In this document: one piece after another, positions 35,689-47,700 of the stretch
Position numbering within the stretch: position 1 is the stretch's first letter
Layout of the letters: each line of letters opens with the position of its first letter
Source: Amphimedon queenslandica
Taxonomy: Eukaryota > Porifera > Demospongiae > Haplosclerida > Niphatidae
Assembly: GCF_000090795.2 (NCBI RefSeq)
Contig: NW_003546455.1
Coordinates: forward strand, 13,841-77,840
Direction of reading: 5' to 3'
DNA length: 64,000 nucleotides
The notes under the pieces: generated by a model
Databases searched by the model: none
Told to the model about the DNA's origin: nothing
Seen by the model: the letters and a program-made list of their open reading frames with translations, nothing else
Position numbers and translations under genes: made by a program

Positions 35689-35796
35689 AAGAGACGTGTG
35701 CATGCCAAGAGACGTGTGTACGATGAGTATCACGTGACGTGTACCTCGTGACGTATGACGTGGGTTGTATGCACGTGATATCACTCGCTCCACGTG
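35689..35796. promoter_or_regulatory. CACGTG/TGACGT cluster, candidate promoter
   Basis: CACGTG at 35731, 35772 and 35791, the first inside TCACGTGAC (CLEAR/USF/MITF-like). There are several GTGACGT/ATGACGT CRE-like motifs and two copies of AAGAGACGTGTG (35689, 35707). An inverted CCAAT (ATTGG) lies directly after the last E-box. CpG density is high for this window. A plus-strand donor-like CAG/GTTAAAG follows at about 35834. The target gene and direction are unknown. Confidence 0.5.
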
Positions 35797-35799
35797 ATT

Positions 35800-37407
35800 G
35801 GTAGTGTAGTTAACAGTTTGGAAGCCATATCAGGTTAAAGCTTGTAGTAATTCTGTAATATAACTACTAGCAGATGACTAACGAGTCTCAGACAATAAAG
35901 TGGATAAACAGAAAATTCAGGAATCTTTGGCAGCAGCCATTTAAAAAGCAAAGTGCACTGCATACCATATTGTCTTGAGTAAAAACACACCCCTCTCTCA
36001 AATTGAAGCCTCCCTGGGCCAGGCTAGGCAATGAAATACAACATAGCTGCTACCTTCAAGTACATGTACATGTACATGTAGATACTGCATATTCATTATT
36101 AATCATTACTTAATGCTAGTAACACTGTATAGTGCTTTAACTTGGCTATTGGCGGTTTGCAAGCAGAATCACCAATAATATTAAAACATCCAATCATTAA
36201 TGCACATGCTCAGTAATGCACGCGTACACAAAAAATTGCCAAATTAAAACCCATCAGTTACAATTTTACAGTAAAATTATGAAAATAAAATGCTATACGG
36301 TAGTAGCAGCTTCAGGACAATCAAGTACTGGTAAACTCCTATAGACAGATGCACTGTGATGATTTTGATGGTAGTCTAATAGTCTTTAAATGACTGAATA
36401 ATCAAAAAAATTTTTCTAAAAGGATTATTTGTCGTAGAATAAAATTTAATTTTAATAAATGCTGTCCACGAAAAGTCTCCTCTCTCCTATCGATGGAAAA
36501 TCAAAAAGACGTTGCGGCTATTCAAGGAAATACGATATGCGCAAGGAGCATCACGTGTCACATTAATCATTCAATGATAAAAGACAATTAATACAATTTA
36601 TCATTGAATCTATACTCAAAGCAATGATATGTTTACTAACATTTTAATCATGTTTTCCATACAATCTAATCATTTACACATGTGTACTTTAAGTTAGAGT
36701 AAAATCAGATTGGCTGATTTGATAATTTGTGTTGATTGCACTTCAACTGTTTCGAGGCATTAATTTATAAGCAAGACTGGGAAGCAATTTTTAATTGCAT
36801 AGCATTTAGGGTAAAATATACACAAGGATTAATTACATGCAATAAACTCTGTGTATCTTATTCCATTATTAATAGGTTGATATGACAGCCATGCAAACAA
36901 TAACAAAACAATAAATTGACGTTGCTTATTGTACCATGACATTCATTATAATAAAAGTAAGGCTTGAGTTACTACAGTGTTATTAGTTAGAGTCACTTGT
37001 ACTTAACAGACTACTTAAATCCTATACAATATTTATTTCTTAATTTTTAATAGCATTCATAACTTAGTATAATAAACATTGCTCCTTCTCAGAAAATCTA
37101 AACTGCTTAGGCTGCAATAAATGCTGGTAAACAACATAGTCTAAATTGAAATTGAGTTTCGAATGAAATTATATATCAATAGTTTGGGACAATGGACAGG
37201 CAATTTGTATCTACTACATAAATATTTCCTGAGGGCCAAAATTTTGTTTAATATTGATAGCATTTTACAGCCTAAATCAAGTCAACTGGTAATGTAAGGG
37301 GGGATGGGTGGGTATTTCCACATTATGTAGATTTCAGTCTTTCTATAATAATTTTTAACCAGGAATACAAGCTGCAATCTTTTGCATCACATCACCACCT
37401 TCAATAC
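35800..37407. other. Gene-free region
   Basis: AT-rich DNA with a short ACATGT run at about 36061-36081. A 32-codon frame starts with ATG at about 36493 and sits next to a CACGTG at ~36553; it is too short to call. Confidence 0.4.
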
Positions 37408-37793
37408 TATAGACCTCTCTAGCTGAGAATGATTTACATCACAAGAGTAAATACGACAGTGGATGTGGTAGAGAAGGAAATAAATTCCATGGACGGCAAC
37501 TTTCTATGGTGAGCCAATGAGCAAAAGCGGAAAGCAAGAATCTGCTGCACATTGGACCAAATCTGTTTTATGAGATGCCTGGCAGCACCCATTCTTTCTT
37601 CCAACCAACTTTTGTAGCTTGAAAAAGTTCTAGACCAGTCAAACAATCATTTTTATAGTTTACTCTATTCCTTCTTCATTGAATCTTGCCGTCCAAAATG
37701 GCAGCCAATTATTACACTAGGTGGACACCATATCTCGAAATAATGACATGATATTCATGGCACTTGGTCATTTTTCAGCTAGAGAGGTCTATA
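37408..37793. mobile_element. 386-bp non-autonomous DNA transposon, copy 1
   Basis: Perfect 18-bp terminal inverted repeats TATAGACCTCTCTAGCTG. The interior matches the element at 51015-51415 in the opposite orientation, for example the block around 'ttccaaccaacttttgtagc' versus 'gctacaaaagctggttggag'. No intact coding frame. Confidence 0.8.
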
Positions 37794-38086
37794 CTGGAAT
37801 TTGCCCCGCCCTACTTTATAATGGCAGTATGGCATTGGCAAGACACATTTAAGGATACTAAATCTACAAATACCATCCATTCAGCTGGACAATGATAAAC
37901 TTACAGGTTGTTATTAAATCTATTGGCCTCCATATTCACCGTAATTACAATGAACGCATAAAGCCTCTAGTTGGCTGAGATTCCTGTAGACGGGACGGTC
38001 CCAGCAACTTGACAATGATGAACACTGAATCTAGTAGTAATGCTATCTAGCTTCGTCCCTCGCTCCGGCCTATTATACTGTCATAG
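37794..38086. other. Non-coding DNA, GC-richer towards 38 kb
   Basis: Nothing identifiable before the short coding-like island at 38087. Confidence 0.4.
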
Positions 38087-38218
38087 ATGACTAAGCTCAT
38101 GGATGATGCATCAGCTAGTCAATCAAGTCTAACTGCCGAATCAACTCCCCGGGGATGTCCCCTTGGAATCCCCGTCATAACTCTTATGCCCCCCTCAATT
38201 CATTTTCATAATTCATAA
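38087..38218 (+). CDS. Short coding-like frame, unknown
   Basis: A 43-codon ATG frame (MTKLMDDASASQSSLTAEST..., Ser/Thr/Pro-rich) in a local GC-rich island, directly followed by GTCACGTGGG (38226-38235). It may be the first exon of an unrecognised gene or chance. No similarity recognised. Confidence 0.2.
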   Translation: MTKLMDDASASQSSLTAESTPRGCPLGIPVITLMPPSIHFHNS

Positions 38219-38235
38219 TTGTCGGGGTCACGTGG

Positions 38236-39080
38236 GTGGCCAGTGGTACGGTTATTGTAGATTATGCTGCTGCTGAGAACATCAGTCAAGACTTAGATCT
38301 ACTAGGCAGATCAACATTAGGCAATGTTTTTACAAGAAGCATGTAAAACATTAAGGGCTCAGCCCCCTATAGTATTATGTAGCTGCGTTTAATACTGTTT
38401 GCTGTATGACCTACAGCTACATGAGCAAGCAAAGCATTATTCAGAGCATTACTGATGTCTAAATAGAGTAGATGTAAAAGTAGTTATCTTGCTTATAAAT
38501 TAGGCCATTCAACTACAATAATAGTTGGACAATCTGTCTGTAAATTCAAGTGATATTCATTAGTTCATTGCATTCAAGCCATACTCCATTGAGCCTAGTC
38601 TATAGCCATGCACTGTGGCAGGGCCCTCCACCTCTAGACACATTTCTCTATCATGTAAATAACTATAATTTGTCATATAATCCTTCAAGTATTGTTAACA
38701 GCAGTATTATTAATATCAATAAAAATTGTATAAGTGTATTAAAATAAATAATTGTATACATAAACTGACAAATCTACAAAAACAGAAAATAAGATTATGC
38801 ATCCTATAAGAACAAAACAAAGGCACGTACAGATCATTGTGCAGCAAATGGGCTCTTTTCCAAACATAATCATTAACAAGCTCAATGGCACTCATCACAG
38901 ACAATCTAGGTAGCTATGACAATACTATCCTAATTTTAGAACTTTATATCTAATAATCTTACAAGATCATGAATGAGATAGTACTGACTTATTCAAAGTA
39001 TTATGCACAAGATCTTTTATAAGCACATATATAGCTAGCATGCCCTAAACTGATGTTTACTGTTATCTATTGCATGATCA
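38236..39080. other. Gene-free AT-rich DNA
   Basis: No domain-bearing frame or repeat boundary seen; small hydrophobic frames here look random. Confidence 0.45.
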
Positions 39081-40315
39081 GGGTTTCCCCACAGGAAATT
39101 AGCATAATGCTCATGCAGTAGGAAAAATCGTCTACTTTTATAATTTTTAATGTGTGATGCATGAAGTTTTAAACTGATTTAGATCCACTGGATTTTTAAA
39201 AATTTATTAAAGTTACTCAAAAATTGGGTGTACTATTATAGTACGGGGGTTTTGGTAAAAATTACATCAATTAAGACTATTTATACATATTTTGATGGCA
39301 TACATTATCTTATATCATATAGCGAGTTTAAGTTTATTCTAACCAAAATCAAATTTTCACTTAAAATGTTCAAAAATCAGGTCAAAATCCCTGTACTATA
39401 GTTACAGGGGTTGTGGTCAAAAATTAAAAGGATATAATTTTCTATTTTAATTTTTTTGATACAAATTTTATGTTGTGTAAATGTTTTGAGCTTATTCCAA
39501 ATCAATTTGAATTTTTTGATTCTTGGAAACTTTAAAATCTGGTCAAAATCCCTGTACTATGGTATACAGTGGTTATGGCCAAAAATGAAATGGAGAAAAT
39601 TCTTTATTTTAATTATTTTTGCTGTAAATGTACTAATGTTGTGCAAAAAGATTGCCATGAGCTCATTTTGAGAAAATTTAGATTTTTAGGAATTTTCAAA
39701 GTTGCTCAAAATTGAGTCAAAGTCCCTGTACTAGTATAGGGGTTGTGGCCAAATTTTGTCAAAAATGAAAAGCAAAGAATTCTCTATTTTAATATTTTTT
39801 CTGATACGAATACAAGTACACAAATTATGTTTAGAAAGTTCGAGCTTATTTTGAGTCAAATTTAGATTTTTTATGATTCTTGAAAACTGCTTAAAAATTG
39901 GGTCAAAGTTCCTGTACTATAGTATTGGGGTGGTGGCCTAATTTCGTCAAATTTAAAAAAGAAATTTTTTTATCTTAATATTTTTCTAATTTTTATACGT
40001 GTACTAATGTTGTGTAGAAAGTTTGAGCTTAAGTATTCTGAGTCAATTTAGATTTTTTATAACTTTTGAAAACTTCTCAAAAATTGGGTCAAAGTCCCTG
40101 TACTATTGAATAGAACATTTCCAAACTTCACTAAAAAGTAAAACCAAACTGTGACTCGGAAATAATTCTCCAATTTTTGACACATACTCATGTTCTTATG
40201 TTTATCAAAGTTTGAGTTGATTCTGATCAAAATTAATTTTTTTAATAATTATTTCAAGCTGCTCCATAAGTCATCAAGATCCCATGAAACATGACCTTTA
40301 GCTCACTTAGCATGC
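39081..40315 (+). repeat. Interspersed element with ~180-bp tandem units, second complete copy
   Basis: Starts 'gggtttccccacaggaaatt' and ends 'catgaaacatgacctttagc' then 'tcacttagcatgc'. It contains about six units (cores near 39470, 39633, 39825, 40007 and 40195). Both end modules match those of the 20055-22920 copy. Confidence 0.75.
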
Positions 40316-40482
40316 TTTTGGGGATATCTTAAGTATGGTTATGAACAACCTGAAAATAAATGGATAAAGACAGAGAGCCTGGTTACAATTGACTAAGATT
40401 TAAAAATAGCAAAAAAATTGACTTAATTAAGATAGCTTGAATTCTAAAAAATATTTGTACAAAAACAATGCATGCACAGCTA

Positions 40483-40668
40483 CCGTATAGCGGAAAATTT
40501 TTGTGGCCCAAAATTTTCATGGATTTTGTTTTTTTTTAACCCACAAAAATCAATTCTATATGGTTTAAGATGGCCAAAATGTAGAAAACCACAAAAATTA
40601 AAGCCATGAAATTGATTTTTGGACGGATCCACGAAAATTTTTGGCAATAAAAATTTTCTGCTATATGG
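40483..40668. mobile_element. 186-bp MITE with TA duplication
   Basis: Inverted ends 'ccgtatagcggaaaattttt' and (from the right) 'ccatatagcagaaaattttt' are flanked by TA at 40481-40482 and 40669-40670. The interior consists of mutually complementary 'ccacaaaaatcaatt' type stretches. Confidence 0.7.
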
Positions 40669-40839
40669 TACATGTACATAAGGTATGACCCTAAAAATAA
40701 CAAATTAATCTGCAACTAATTGAGTGAAGTATAATCCATAGTTACAGTACAAACACACTTGGCTCTTATTATGTAATTTTATCCTGTTTGTAATTACCTG
40801 TAGGAAGTACAATACATACACTACACACATATACACATA

Positions 40840-40995
40840 CACTACATTCAACAATCTTGCTGTCCACATTTGCCCAGTCTTTAATCATGCTTTTTGATGT
40901 GATATCAAGCCATAAATATTAAACCTTTCTATTCCTTTCAACAAGGTTGAAAGAAAGATCAAAGGCTGCATGCCCATAACGTATGTTGGGCTTAA
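40840..40995. mobile_element. Degenerate copy of the 14059 MITE
   Basis: 'acactacattcaacaatctt' to 'gtatgttgggcttaa', with the same internal CTTTCAACAAGGTTGAAAG hairpin. The left terminal repeat is damaged by 'acac' simple sequence. Confidence 0.6.
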
Positions 40996-41639
40996 GGCCA
41001 GTACATGAATATAATTAGAAATTTAATTATTATCATTTACTATGATTATCATTTACTTTGTACCTATGTACTGTGTTGCTATGACAGCCAAAGAGGAGAT
41101 GAGGTCAAAGTGCAGCTAAGATAAGCAATCATAATTATTATTGTTATCAAGTTGTAAAAATACATTAATAAGGACAATAGTATCAGCATACATTGTAACT
41201 CATGGTGCAGGTGTGATAATAATTAATGCTTGTAGACAAGTAGATAAGGAGGTTTCAGTTTCATTTCACAGTCAAAAATCAGTTTTTTCTATGCATACCC
41301 AATGACAAATTTATACCCTTAAATGAACTAACTACACAATAATTATTGTATCAAGACTAGTTGTAGGCCTACATACTATATAGCAGTCTATTGCTCATGG
41401 AGCTGTTGTTCCTAGACATTAAAGGTGCCTCACTTATACTGGCTTCTTAACGTAATTATAAATAGTCAATAAATGAATGTAATAAGGTACAAAATTAAAT
41501 TGTTTACATTGAATTTACAAAAACATGACCATAATAATCTGTTAGTGTGACTGGTATATATTTAATTAAATAACATTATACACACATTCAAGCTAAAATA
41601 AAATTAAAAGTATACATAAAAATCAGCAAGTTGTACCTT

Positions 41640-42569
41640 TTAATTCAACAAACGAGAGTCAATTTCTAGTTCAGGGTGTCTTGACCATTCATTCCACGAA
41701 CCAAAATAATTCTTGATGTTCTTAAATCCGGCCTCTTTCAATGCTAATAACGTATTAGAAGCTCTTGCTCCTTTAAAGCAATAGACAATCACATTCTGCT
41801 CTGGTCTAATGCCCTTTTGAGCACACATTTCTCTTATGACTTCAGGTGCTTTAAAATGACAGGAACCATCACTTCTCTTCTCCATGAAGTCCCTCCACAG
41901 TATGTGAACTGATCCCGGTAGACGACCTTTTTGTGGAGTAAAGGATACACCGTAAGGTGAAGAGGACTCTCCTGTCCACTCCTCTATGTCACGTACATCC
42001 AGTAGCACAGCATTTTGTTCCCTGATTGCTTCTGCAACTTCATGCATATCAGCCCATACATGATTTGGAGACCATTTTGCTTTAAAGGACCCTCTTTGGA
42101 CTTCATCCGAGTCTGTACTGGTTGGATATCCTTCAGCAATCCATCTGTCCAGTCCACCCTCAAGTACTGAAACGTTTTGATGTCCAAGGAGTTGGAGTAG
42201 GCACATTCCTCTGCAGCTAGCACCGTAAAGGGAGTCTAGGGAGTTCTCATATGTCACTACTCTCTCTCCAATTTCTCCATTTATCCCTGCCCTCTGAAAT
42301 GAATCAGTAAAAGTATCGACCAGTTTCTTCACTCCAGGCTCATCGCTTGTGGTAAGGTAGGTGAATATCTCGTGGCAGTTGGCAGCGGTGGGTATGTGGG
42401 CAGTCGAGTACTGCTCGGGGCTTCTGACGTCCAGTATTCTTATATTCTCTTTTCCGCCCTCCTTCTCAGCCAGTGATAAGGAAGAATGAAGAGAAGAAGG
42501 TGTGATAAAAGTTCCTGCATGTCTACACAGGACACCTCGGAGGACAGAAGCACATCGAGAAGGTAACAT
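41640..42569 (-). CDS. Two-domain sulfurtransferase (rhodanese / mercaptopyruvate sulfurtransferase family)
   Basis: It transfers sulfane sulfur from thiosulfate or 3-mercaptopyruvate to a thiophilic acceptor. 309 residues from the ATG at 42569 (the frame extends to a GTG at 42584, not used). An Arg-rich N terminus without acidic residues (MLPSRCASVLRGVLCRH) suggests a mitochondrial presequence. Rhodanese domain 1 (~40-150) has RILDVRSPEQY and AHIPTAAN but no active Cys (Tyr-Glu replaces it), as usual for this family. Domain 2 (~175-300) has LLDVRDIEEW, GRLPGSVHI and the catalytic loop YCFKGAR with Cys at about residue 264. It ends in the family's Y.GSW.EWSR motif. The basic CFKGAR loop is closer to thiosulfate-type CRKG loops than to the CGSG loop of mercaptopyruvate enzymes, so substrate is uncertain. 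Intronless. Confidence 0.88.
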   Translation of the reverse strand: MLPSRCASVLRGVLCRHAGTFITPSSLHSSLSLAEKEGGKENIRILDVRSPEQYSTAHIPTAANCHEIFTYLTTSDEPGVKKLVDTFTDSFQRAGINGEIGERVVTYENSLDSLYGASCRGMCLLQLLGHQNVSVLEGGLDRWIAEGYPTSTDSDEVQRGSFKAKWSPNHVWADMHEVAEAIREQNAVLLDVRDIEEWTGESSSPYGVSFTPQKGRLPGSVHILWRDFMEKRSDGSCHFKAPEVIREMCAQKGIRPEQNVIVYCFKGARASNTLLALKEAGFKNIKNYFGSWNEWSRHPELEIDSRLLN

Positions 42570-42701
42570 ATCTAGTCTCTTCACAGGAGAAAAAGATATA
42601 ATAGATGAAAGCTTTACCCTCTAGACATGATGCGTCTTAGTTCACTACTTCACTTATATAGCATAGCTAATAGAGGAAATAGAAGGGATTGGTAACATCC
42701 G

Positions 42702-42711
42702 CGTGGGCGTT
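42702..42711 (-). promoter_or_regulatory. ACGCCCA motif upstream of the sulfurtransferase
   Basis: On the minus strand AACGCCCACG lies about 135 bp before the ATG. It shares the core with the motifs before the transporter genes and the NLR-like gene. Confidence 0.35.
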
Positions 42712-42719
42712 ATTATTTA

Positions 42720-43435
42720 CTTCAAAATAATTTTCATTTCATTCCATTATTATTCTCTTTATTTTAACCTACTATTTATCCTTGTCTTGTTTTGTTTTTA
42801 ATAATTACAATTTGAAATATTTCTTTTAAATTTAGATAGAGCTACATCTAGTTTTAAATGAATAAAAATTTTGTCATCAAAAAGTAACAACAATTTTTGC
42901 TATCAAAAAATGAAAGCAATCAAGCGCAGGAAGCCAGGAACATCAATGCATGCAGATACATGTGTCTTTTGGACCACCCCAATTACTGCAGGCTGGGAAA
43001 TGGTCTGGCTTGTGAGAATACTTTTGAGCTGGAGCCTGGTGTACTTCGTTTTTAGCCTCCATTCATGTGCATGTGTATTTAGTGCTAATTATTATCAGAT
43101 ATGTAGATCTACTTATAGGATCAAAATTTGCTTAATTACATGTGGGCTATTATGCATAATGGGTTGTTTTGATTATCATAACAAAATTAATATAAAGTAT
43201 ATATTATAACTTTTTGGGTATAAAAACATTTCATAATTTTTTGTGATTTGTGGTTAAAAGAGTACTCACTGAGCTGTATGGTAAGCATCATGCATGTGTT
43301 GATTATCTCCATTATGAATACAGCAATAATAATTTATGCATGCAGATCTATTTCGCTAAACATGAAATACTTCACTTTTTTACTTCTTAGGAAAATAAAA
43401 GTGCATTGATCGTTTAAATAATAATTAACTTTTAG
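42720..43435. other. Intergenic DNA
   Basis: AT-rich; the frame at 42871-43209 has no ATG at its opening and no recognised domain. Confidence 0.4.
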
Positions 43436-43774
43436 GTACCACAAATGAGTGTTTACTGCATACTTGTTGCTGATATTCAAGAAGCATATGAGTTAAAGCC
43501 ACACAAATTGCCACCAACTAAGACAGTTCAACCAAAAACAAACTGGCCTCATTATGTTGCATTCGATTATGAATTCAGAGGAAAGGTCACAAAACAGCTT
43601 AATTTTTTAACTAAGGATTCCAGTATAAGATTAACTCCTTGTGGTACATCTGACTTTCAGTATTGGGTACTAAGCCCTATTACTACTGCTTTTGATACTG
43701 TTGTTCTGCGAGAATTAGATAAGATAATTGCATTATCACACACATGTTTCATAGATGCAACGTTAAGAAAATAA
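43436..43774 (+). pseudogene. Orphan exon, possibly the C-terminal end of a raffinose-synthase/GH36-like protein
   Basis: An acceptor (ttaacttttag) opens a 112-codon frame ending TAA at 43772-43774; an internal ATG is at 43445. The residues (…PHYVAFDYEF…, IRLTPCGTSDFQYWVLSPI) look like a beta-sandwich end with a 'xxYWVLSPI' close, weakly reminiscent of the C-terminal domain of raffinose synthase/Sip1 glycosidases. No upstream exons with that domain were seen, so it is either a relic or the last exon of a gene with a long intron. The assignment is a weak guess. Confidence 0.25.
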
Positions 43775-44237
43775 TGATTTGTACACCTGGTAAAATACTT
43801 AGTAACGCTACTGCATTACTAATAGTTAATGTCTCATTTATGAATGTATTAACACAAGACATTGCAATTTTGTCATGTGTTGTTGTTGCTGATGGAACAG
43901 CTACAATAAAAGTCAATATCTACAATACATTTATTTGCTAATTCAAGTGAATTATTTGATGCTAATTGGAATAGCTATATGAAGGAAAATATTTACAATA
44001 TGTATCATTGCTAACTCAATAAATTATTCATGCTAATTTGCTATTTTAACAGGCTATAAAGGTATTATTGTGCTTTAACAGGTCAGGAACTTTAATTCTT
44101 TTTTTAGTCTAAGTGTTAAGATTTTTCCTCACATTTCCTACAACTAGTGGAAAAGCTCTTAATATTCTCATTTTTAAACTAAATATAATGAAAATATTAA
44201 TCACCCTATTGGTTATAGCAAAAAAAAATGTAATATC
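43775..44237. other. Intergenic DNA
   Basis: AT-rich; a short frame at 43744-43941 overlaps the orphan exon's end in another frame and has no recognised content. Confidence 0.4.
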
Positions 44238-44623
44238 TGTTGTAATATGTATGACATATGTGTGCATGTAATTAGTAGGTTGTGTATTTTGTGTTAATTA
44301 GTATTTACGTAAACATATGCTTTTAATTAATGTATGATCTCATGTTCCTATGGCCTTATGCCCTCTTTTGTGTAACGTACAATGAGCTGGACAGCTCTGT
44401 CCAGCTCATGACTCACTTGTCTACTCCATATGGACCTTTTGTTAGTTACCTGTGTACAATAGTGCATGTCCTTATTTCTTTGTTATGTTTTAGTATTTAA
44501 GTTCTGTAATCTTAGAGCAGTTTTATTCTCTTTTTGTTGTCAAAGTATCTTAACTTGATCTCTGCTAATCTTACTATGTGCAGCAATTCTAGCTAATCGC
44601 TATTGTAGTGCTGATTCTCGATA
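44238..44623. mobile_element. Possible solo LTR
   Basis: 386 bp starting TGTTGTAATATG, bounded by the 5-bp direct repeat ATATC (44233-44237 and 44624-44628). It has a TATA-like 'tatttaag' about two thirds along and a T-rich segment after it. The right end (…TCTCGATA) lacks the canonical CA, so the call is tentative. No retroviral-type genes are present. Confidence 0.3.
44383..44408. repeat. Perfect short hairpin
   Basis: TGAGCTGGACA, loop GCTC, then the exact complement. Eleven-base arms within the possible LTR. Confidence 0.7.
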
Positions 44624-44776
44624 ATATCTAAACTGAGAAACATTATTATTTTTCCAACTATTAGACTACTGTTACAAAGAAAACAAAATATTTCTCACTG
44701 ACAACTAGGCTACTTGTTTGTGATCAAAATTTACAATGATACTGTGAAATTGTACAAAAGCTTTCCAAACAGATGA

Positions 44777-47700
44777 CTAATAATCTTTTTCTTCTCTATT
44801 TTCCTCAATGAGTGGTGGCAAAGACTCATATAAATCATCCTTTTTATAAAAATTACAACATTTTTGTTTCAATAGTTTTCTAATCCGGCGATTTTGATTA
44901 AGACCAATGCATATATGGTAACCTAATATAATGCAGCAGAGCACTCCTCCACAACTAATAGATACACTCGCAACAGTTTCAATGGCACTCAGACTACTGG
45001 CTGACGAGGAGACTATTAGGTTTGCCAAGAGGATGATGCCAAATAATATTTCTAGTCCATTATGGATCTTATTTTTGTATGGTTTTACAAGGCACAATCC
45101 AAGAACATAAAACCCGGTTACAACTGTGAAGATTAGCAATAGCAGTGTAGTGTTGTTGCTATCAAGTGATGCTGATATGATATGCACAAGTGTACGTATG
45201 ATCAGCATTAGACCAAACCAATACCTGTGCTTATCCTTGTAAGGACCATGGAGTGCTTCAATGAATGGACGTAAGTACATGGCCATGCATCGGAATCGAA
45301 ACAGTTTAACACCAAACAATCCAAGGAGTATAAAAGGAACAACAAAAAATATAATGACAGCAATACTGATGCATATCAATATGATATGAACTGGGTCCCT
45401 CCCATATAAAACACTGCCATCAGTGAACCAAACTAATCTACTGGAGGTGCTACCATCAGGGCTTAACTGGTGTATACGAGCTGGAGTGAGTACATTAAGC
45501 GAGAGAGAAAGAAGATTTGAAAATGATATAAACATTAAAGTCATTAGGACTTGAACCGAGGATCCTACAGTGAGATTAGAAACCTTTGTTGAACAGCGAC
45601 TGATTAGGATTATAATTATGACCAAGAGCCATAAATAAAATGAGAAGCTATACTCAATGAACATTGTATCCATAGCATTGAAGCCATTCCATACACATAG
45701 TGGTATTTGTAAACTGTATATTGTGAATGAAATTCCATATATGAAGTACCTAAAGATGTTTTTATGTGTTACTAAGAGCGTAAATGATGGTGTAAGACTT
45801 ACGACATCAAACCATAATACCAAACCACCTATTGTTCCTTTATTGATGGTGAATTTAAAACAGAATAGAAGCACAACATACAATATGCTTGTGACAACAA
45901 TGACTGCTAGTAAACCAACATTTTCGATATCATTGTTGCAATAATGACAGTCGTAAGAAAAAAGAACTTTGCTATATCCTTCCTTGCATTGTCCACACAA
46001 TATGCCAGCATGATTACTCATGCATATATCATCAATTTGTGTTACATTGATGTTCCATGTGTCAGTCCTACAGTATCCAGGAGGGCAATGAGGACAGTAC
46101 TCTAGTTTTGATTGATTTTTTGTATGAACTAGACCCAACCAAGACGCTTGAGGGATTAATACTTTAGTATTATCAATTTTACATTGAGTGATGCCAAGGG
46201 CTTTAAGAAAAGAGCTACATGTGCAACGCTTGGTTTTATTATTATAAACAAATCCAAGTGGACAATTCAGTTGTTCTAGTTTGACAAATGCCACAGAAAA
46301 ATAACCAAACACTGCAAACCGTAGTGAAATATCTCGCTCTGTATTGTTTACAGCAGGAAGTATTTGAAATTGAAGAGGAGTGCAACTGTTACTGTACACA
46401 ACCTGTGTACGGTGTTTAGGATTGAGCTCATTTGATATGTCCATGTTGTATTTGAGGAAACTTGTTTTCAAAATCCTCGTAAGTGTTGTCAAAACCTGCG
46501 CATAACTTGAGATATTGTTTAGATCAACAGTTCTAAGTCCAATGGTGAGTGTTTGCCCAGGATAAAAATTGTAACTAGTTTTAACTTTGTTCACTCCACT
46601 AATTGAGCATAATTGTGTCTTAACTGCTACTGATGCTATCTCATTAGTTGTCCAGTTGCTATTAGTAAAGTATGTTAATGCATTATAGAGTACACTTGTA
46701 TTAAATGGAGAGTTTAACTGTTGACAATCATACGATGGAGACACATACATTGAGTTACCAGCTAGTCCAGCAGTATTATTGATGAAATGTAGTTTTATGT
46801 TTATGTCGGAGGCATTCGTTTTATTACTGTATATTTGAATCGCACAGAGTGAATTTGATAATGGCAAGTTTCTTTCGACATAAGAATAAATAGCCCCTCC
46901 ATATGAAAAGGCCTTGTTTCTGATAAACACTGCATTTAATGGTTCAAGTAGAAACATATGTGATGATTGATCAAGTCTTATAGCACCTCCATTAGTTGCC
47001 CTATTGTTCTCAAACAATATGTCACCATACAAATAAATGTCAGAGTTGCAAGCCAGTATTACTGACCCAGTAATGTATTTCATAATGTTATTACCATAAA
47101 TAGTGACATTGGCTATATTGACAAAGACCATCTTCCCAATGTTGTCTACTCTTTTTGGTACAAGCTTCCAGTTTGTAGTACCTACTGTGAATGATTTTAG
47201 TTCTAACAGAAGATTCTTCTGCTGATTCTTTCCATTTTCTGTTACTTTTGCAAAAATGATTGATGAGCGATAGCCAAAATGACTTCTCTTACAGTAAATA
47301 TTTTGCAAAGAAATGGACACGTATGCCTCAATATTAGAATCAACAATAACATGAAAGAATATATGATCATAGGTAGTGTCAGCAAGCTGTTTTGAAAGTG
47401 CATCATAATGGAATTGAAATAAACTGTTTTTTATACTAAGAAAGCTCCACTTCTTTTTAATGCCAATTTCATTTCTTTTGTACCTTGATCCTACAATACA
47501 CCCAATAACGCCAACTTTTGAGTCTATGAGCTTGTTTTCAGTAAAGGTTACATTCTCAAAAGCTACAGTGGTCCTTCCAATGGGTGCATCTCTGGCTATG
47601 ATGGCTATGTTATACAAACTGTGATAACAACCATCCCACACACTCTTTTCAAAAAATATGGATGCTTGATAGTTTCCTTCACTGAAGAGTACTGCAGTAC

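Larger units (their letters stand above)
40316..41639. other. Intergenic DNA downstream of the sulfurtransferase gene
   Basis: Contains the two elements at 40483 and 40840. The rest is AT-rich and featureless. Confidence 0.45.

Noticed and set aside
37434-37646. 70-codon frame inside the 386-bp transposon
   Set aside because: The equivalent sequence in the second copy is not open in that frame, so it is not a conserved protein.
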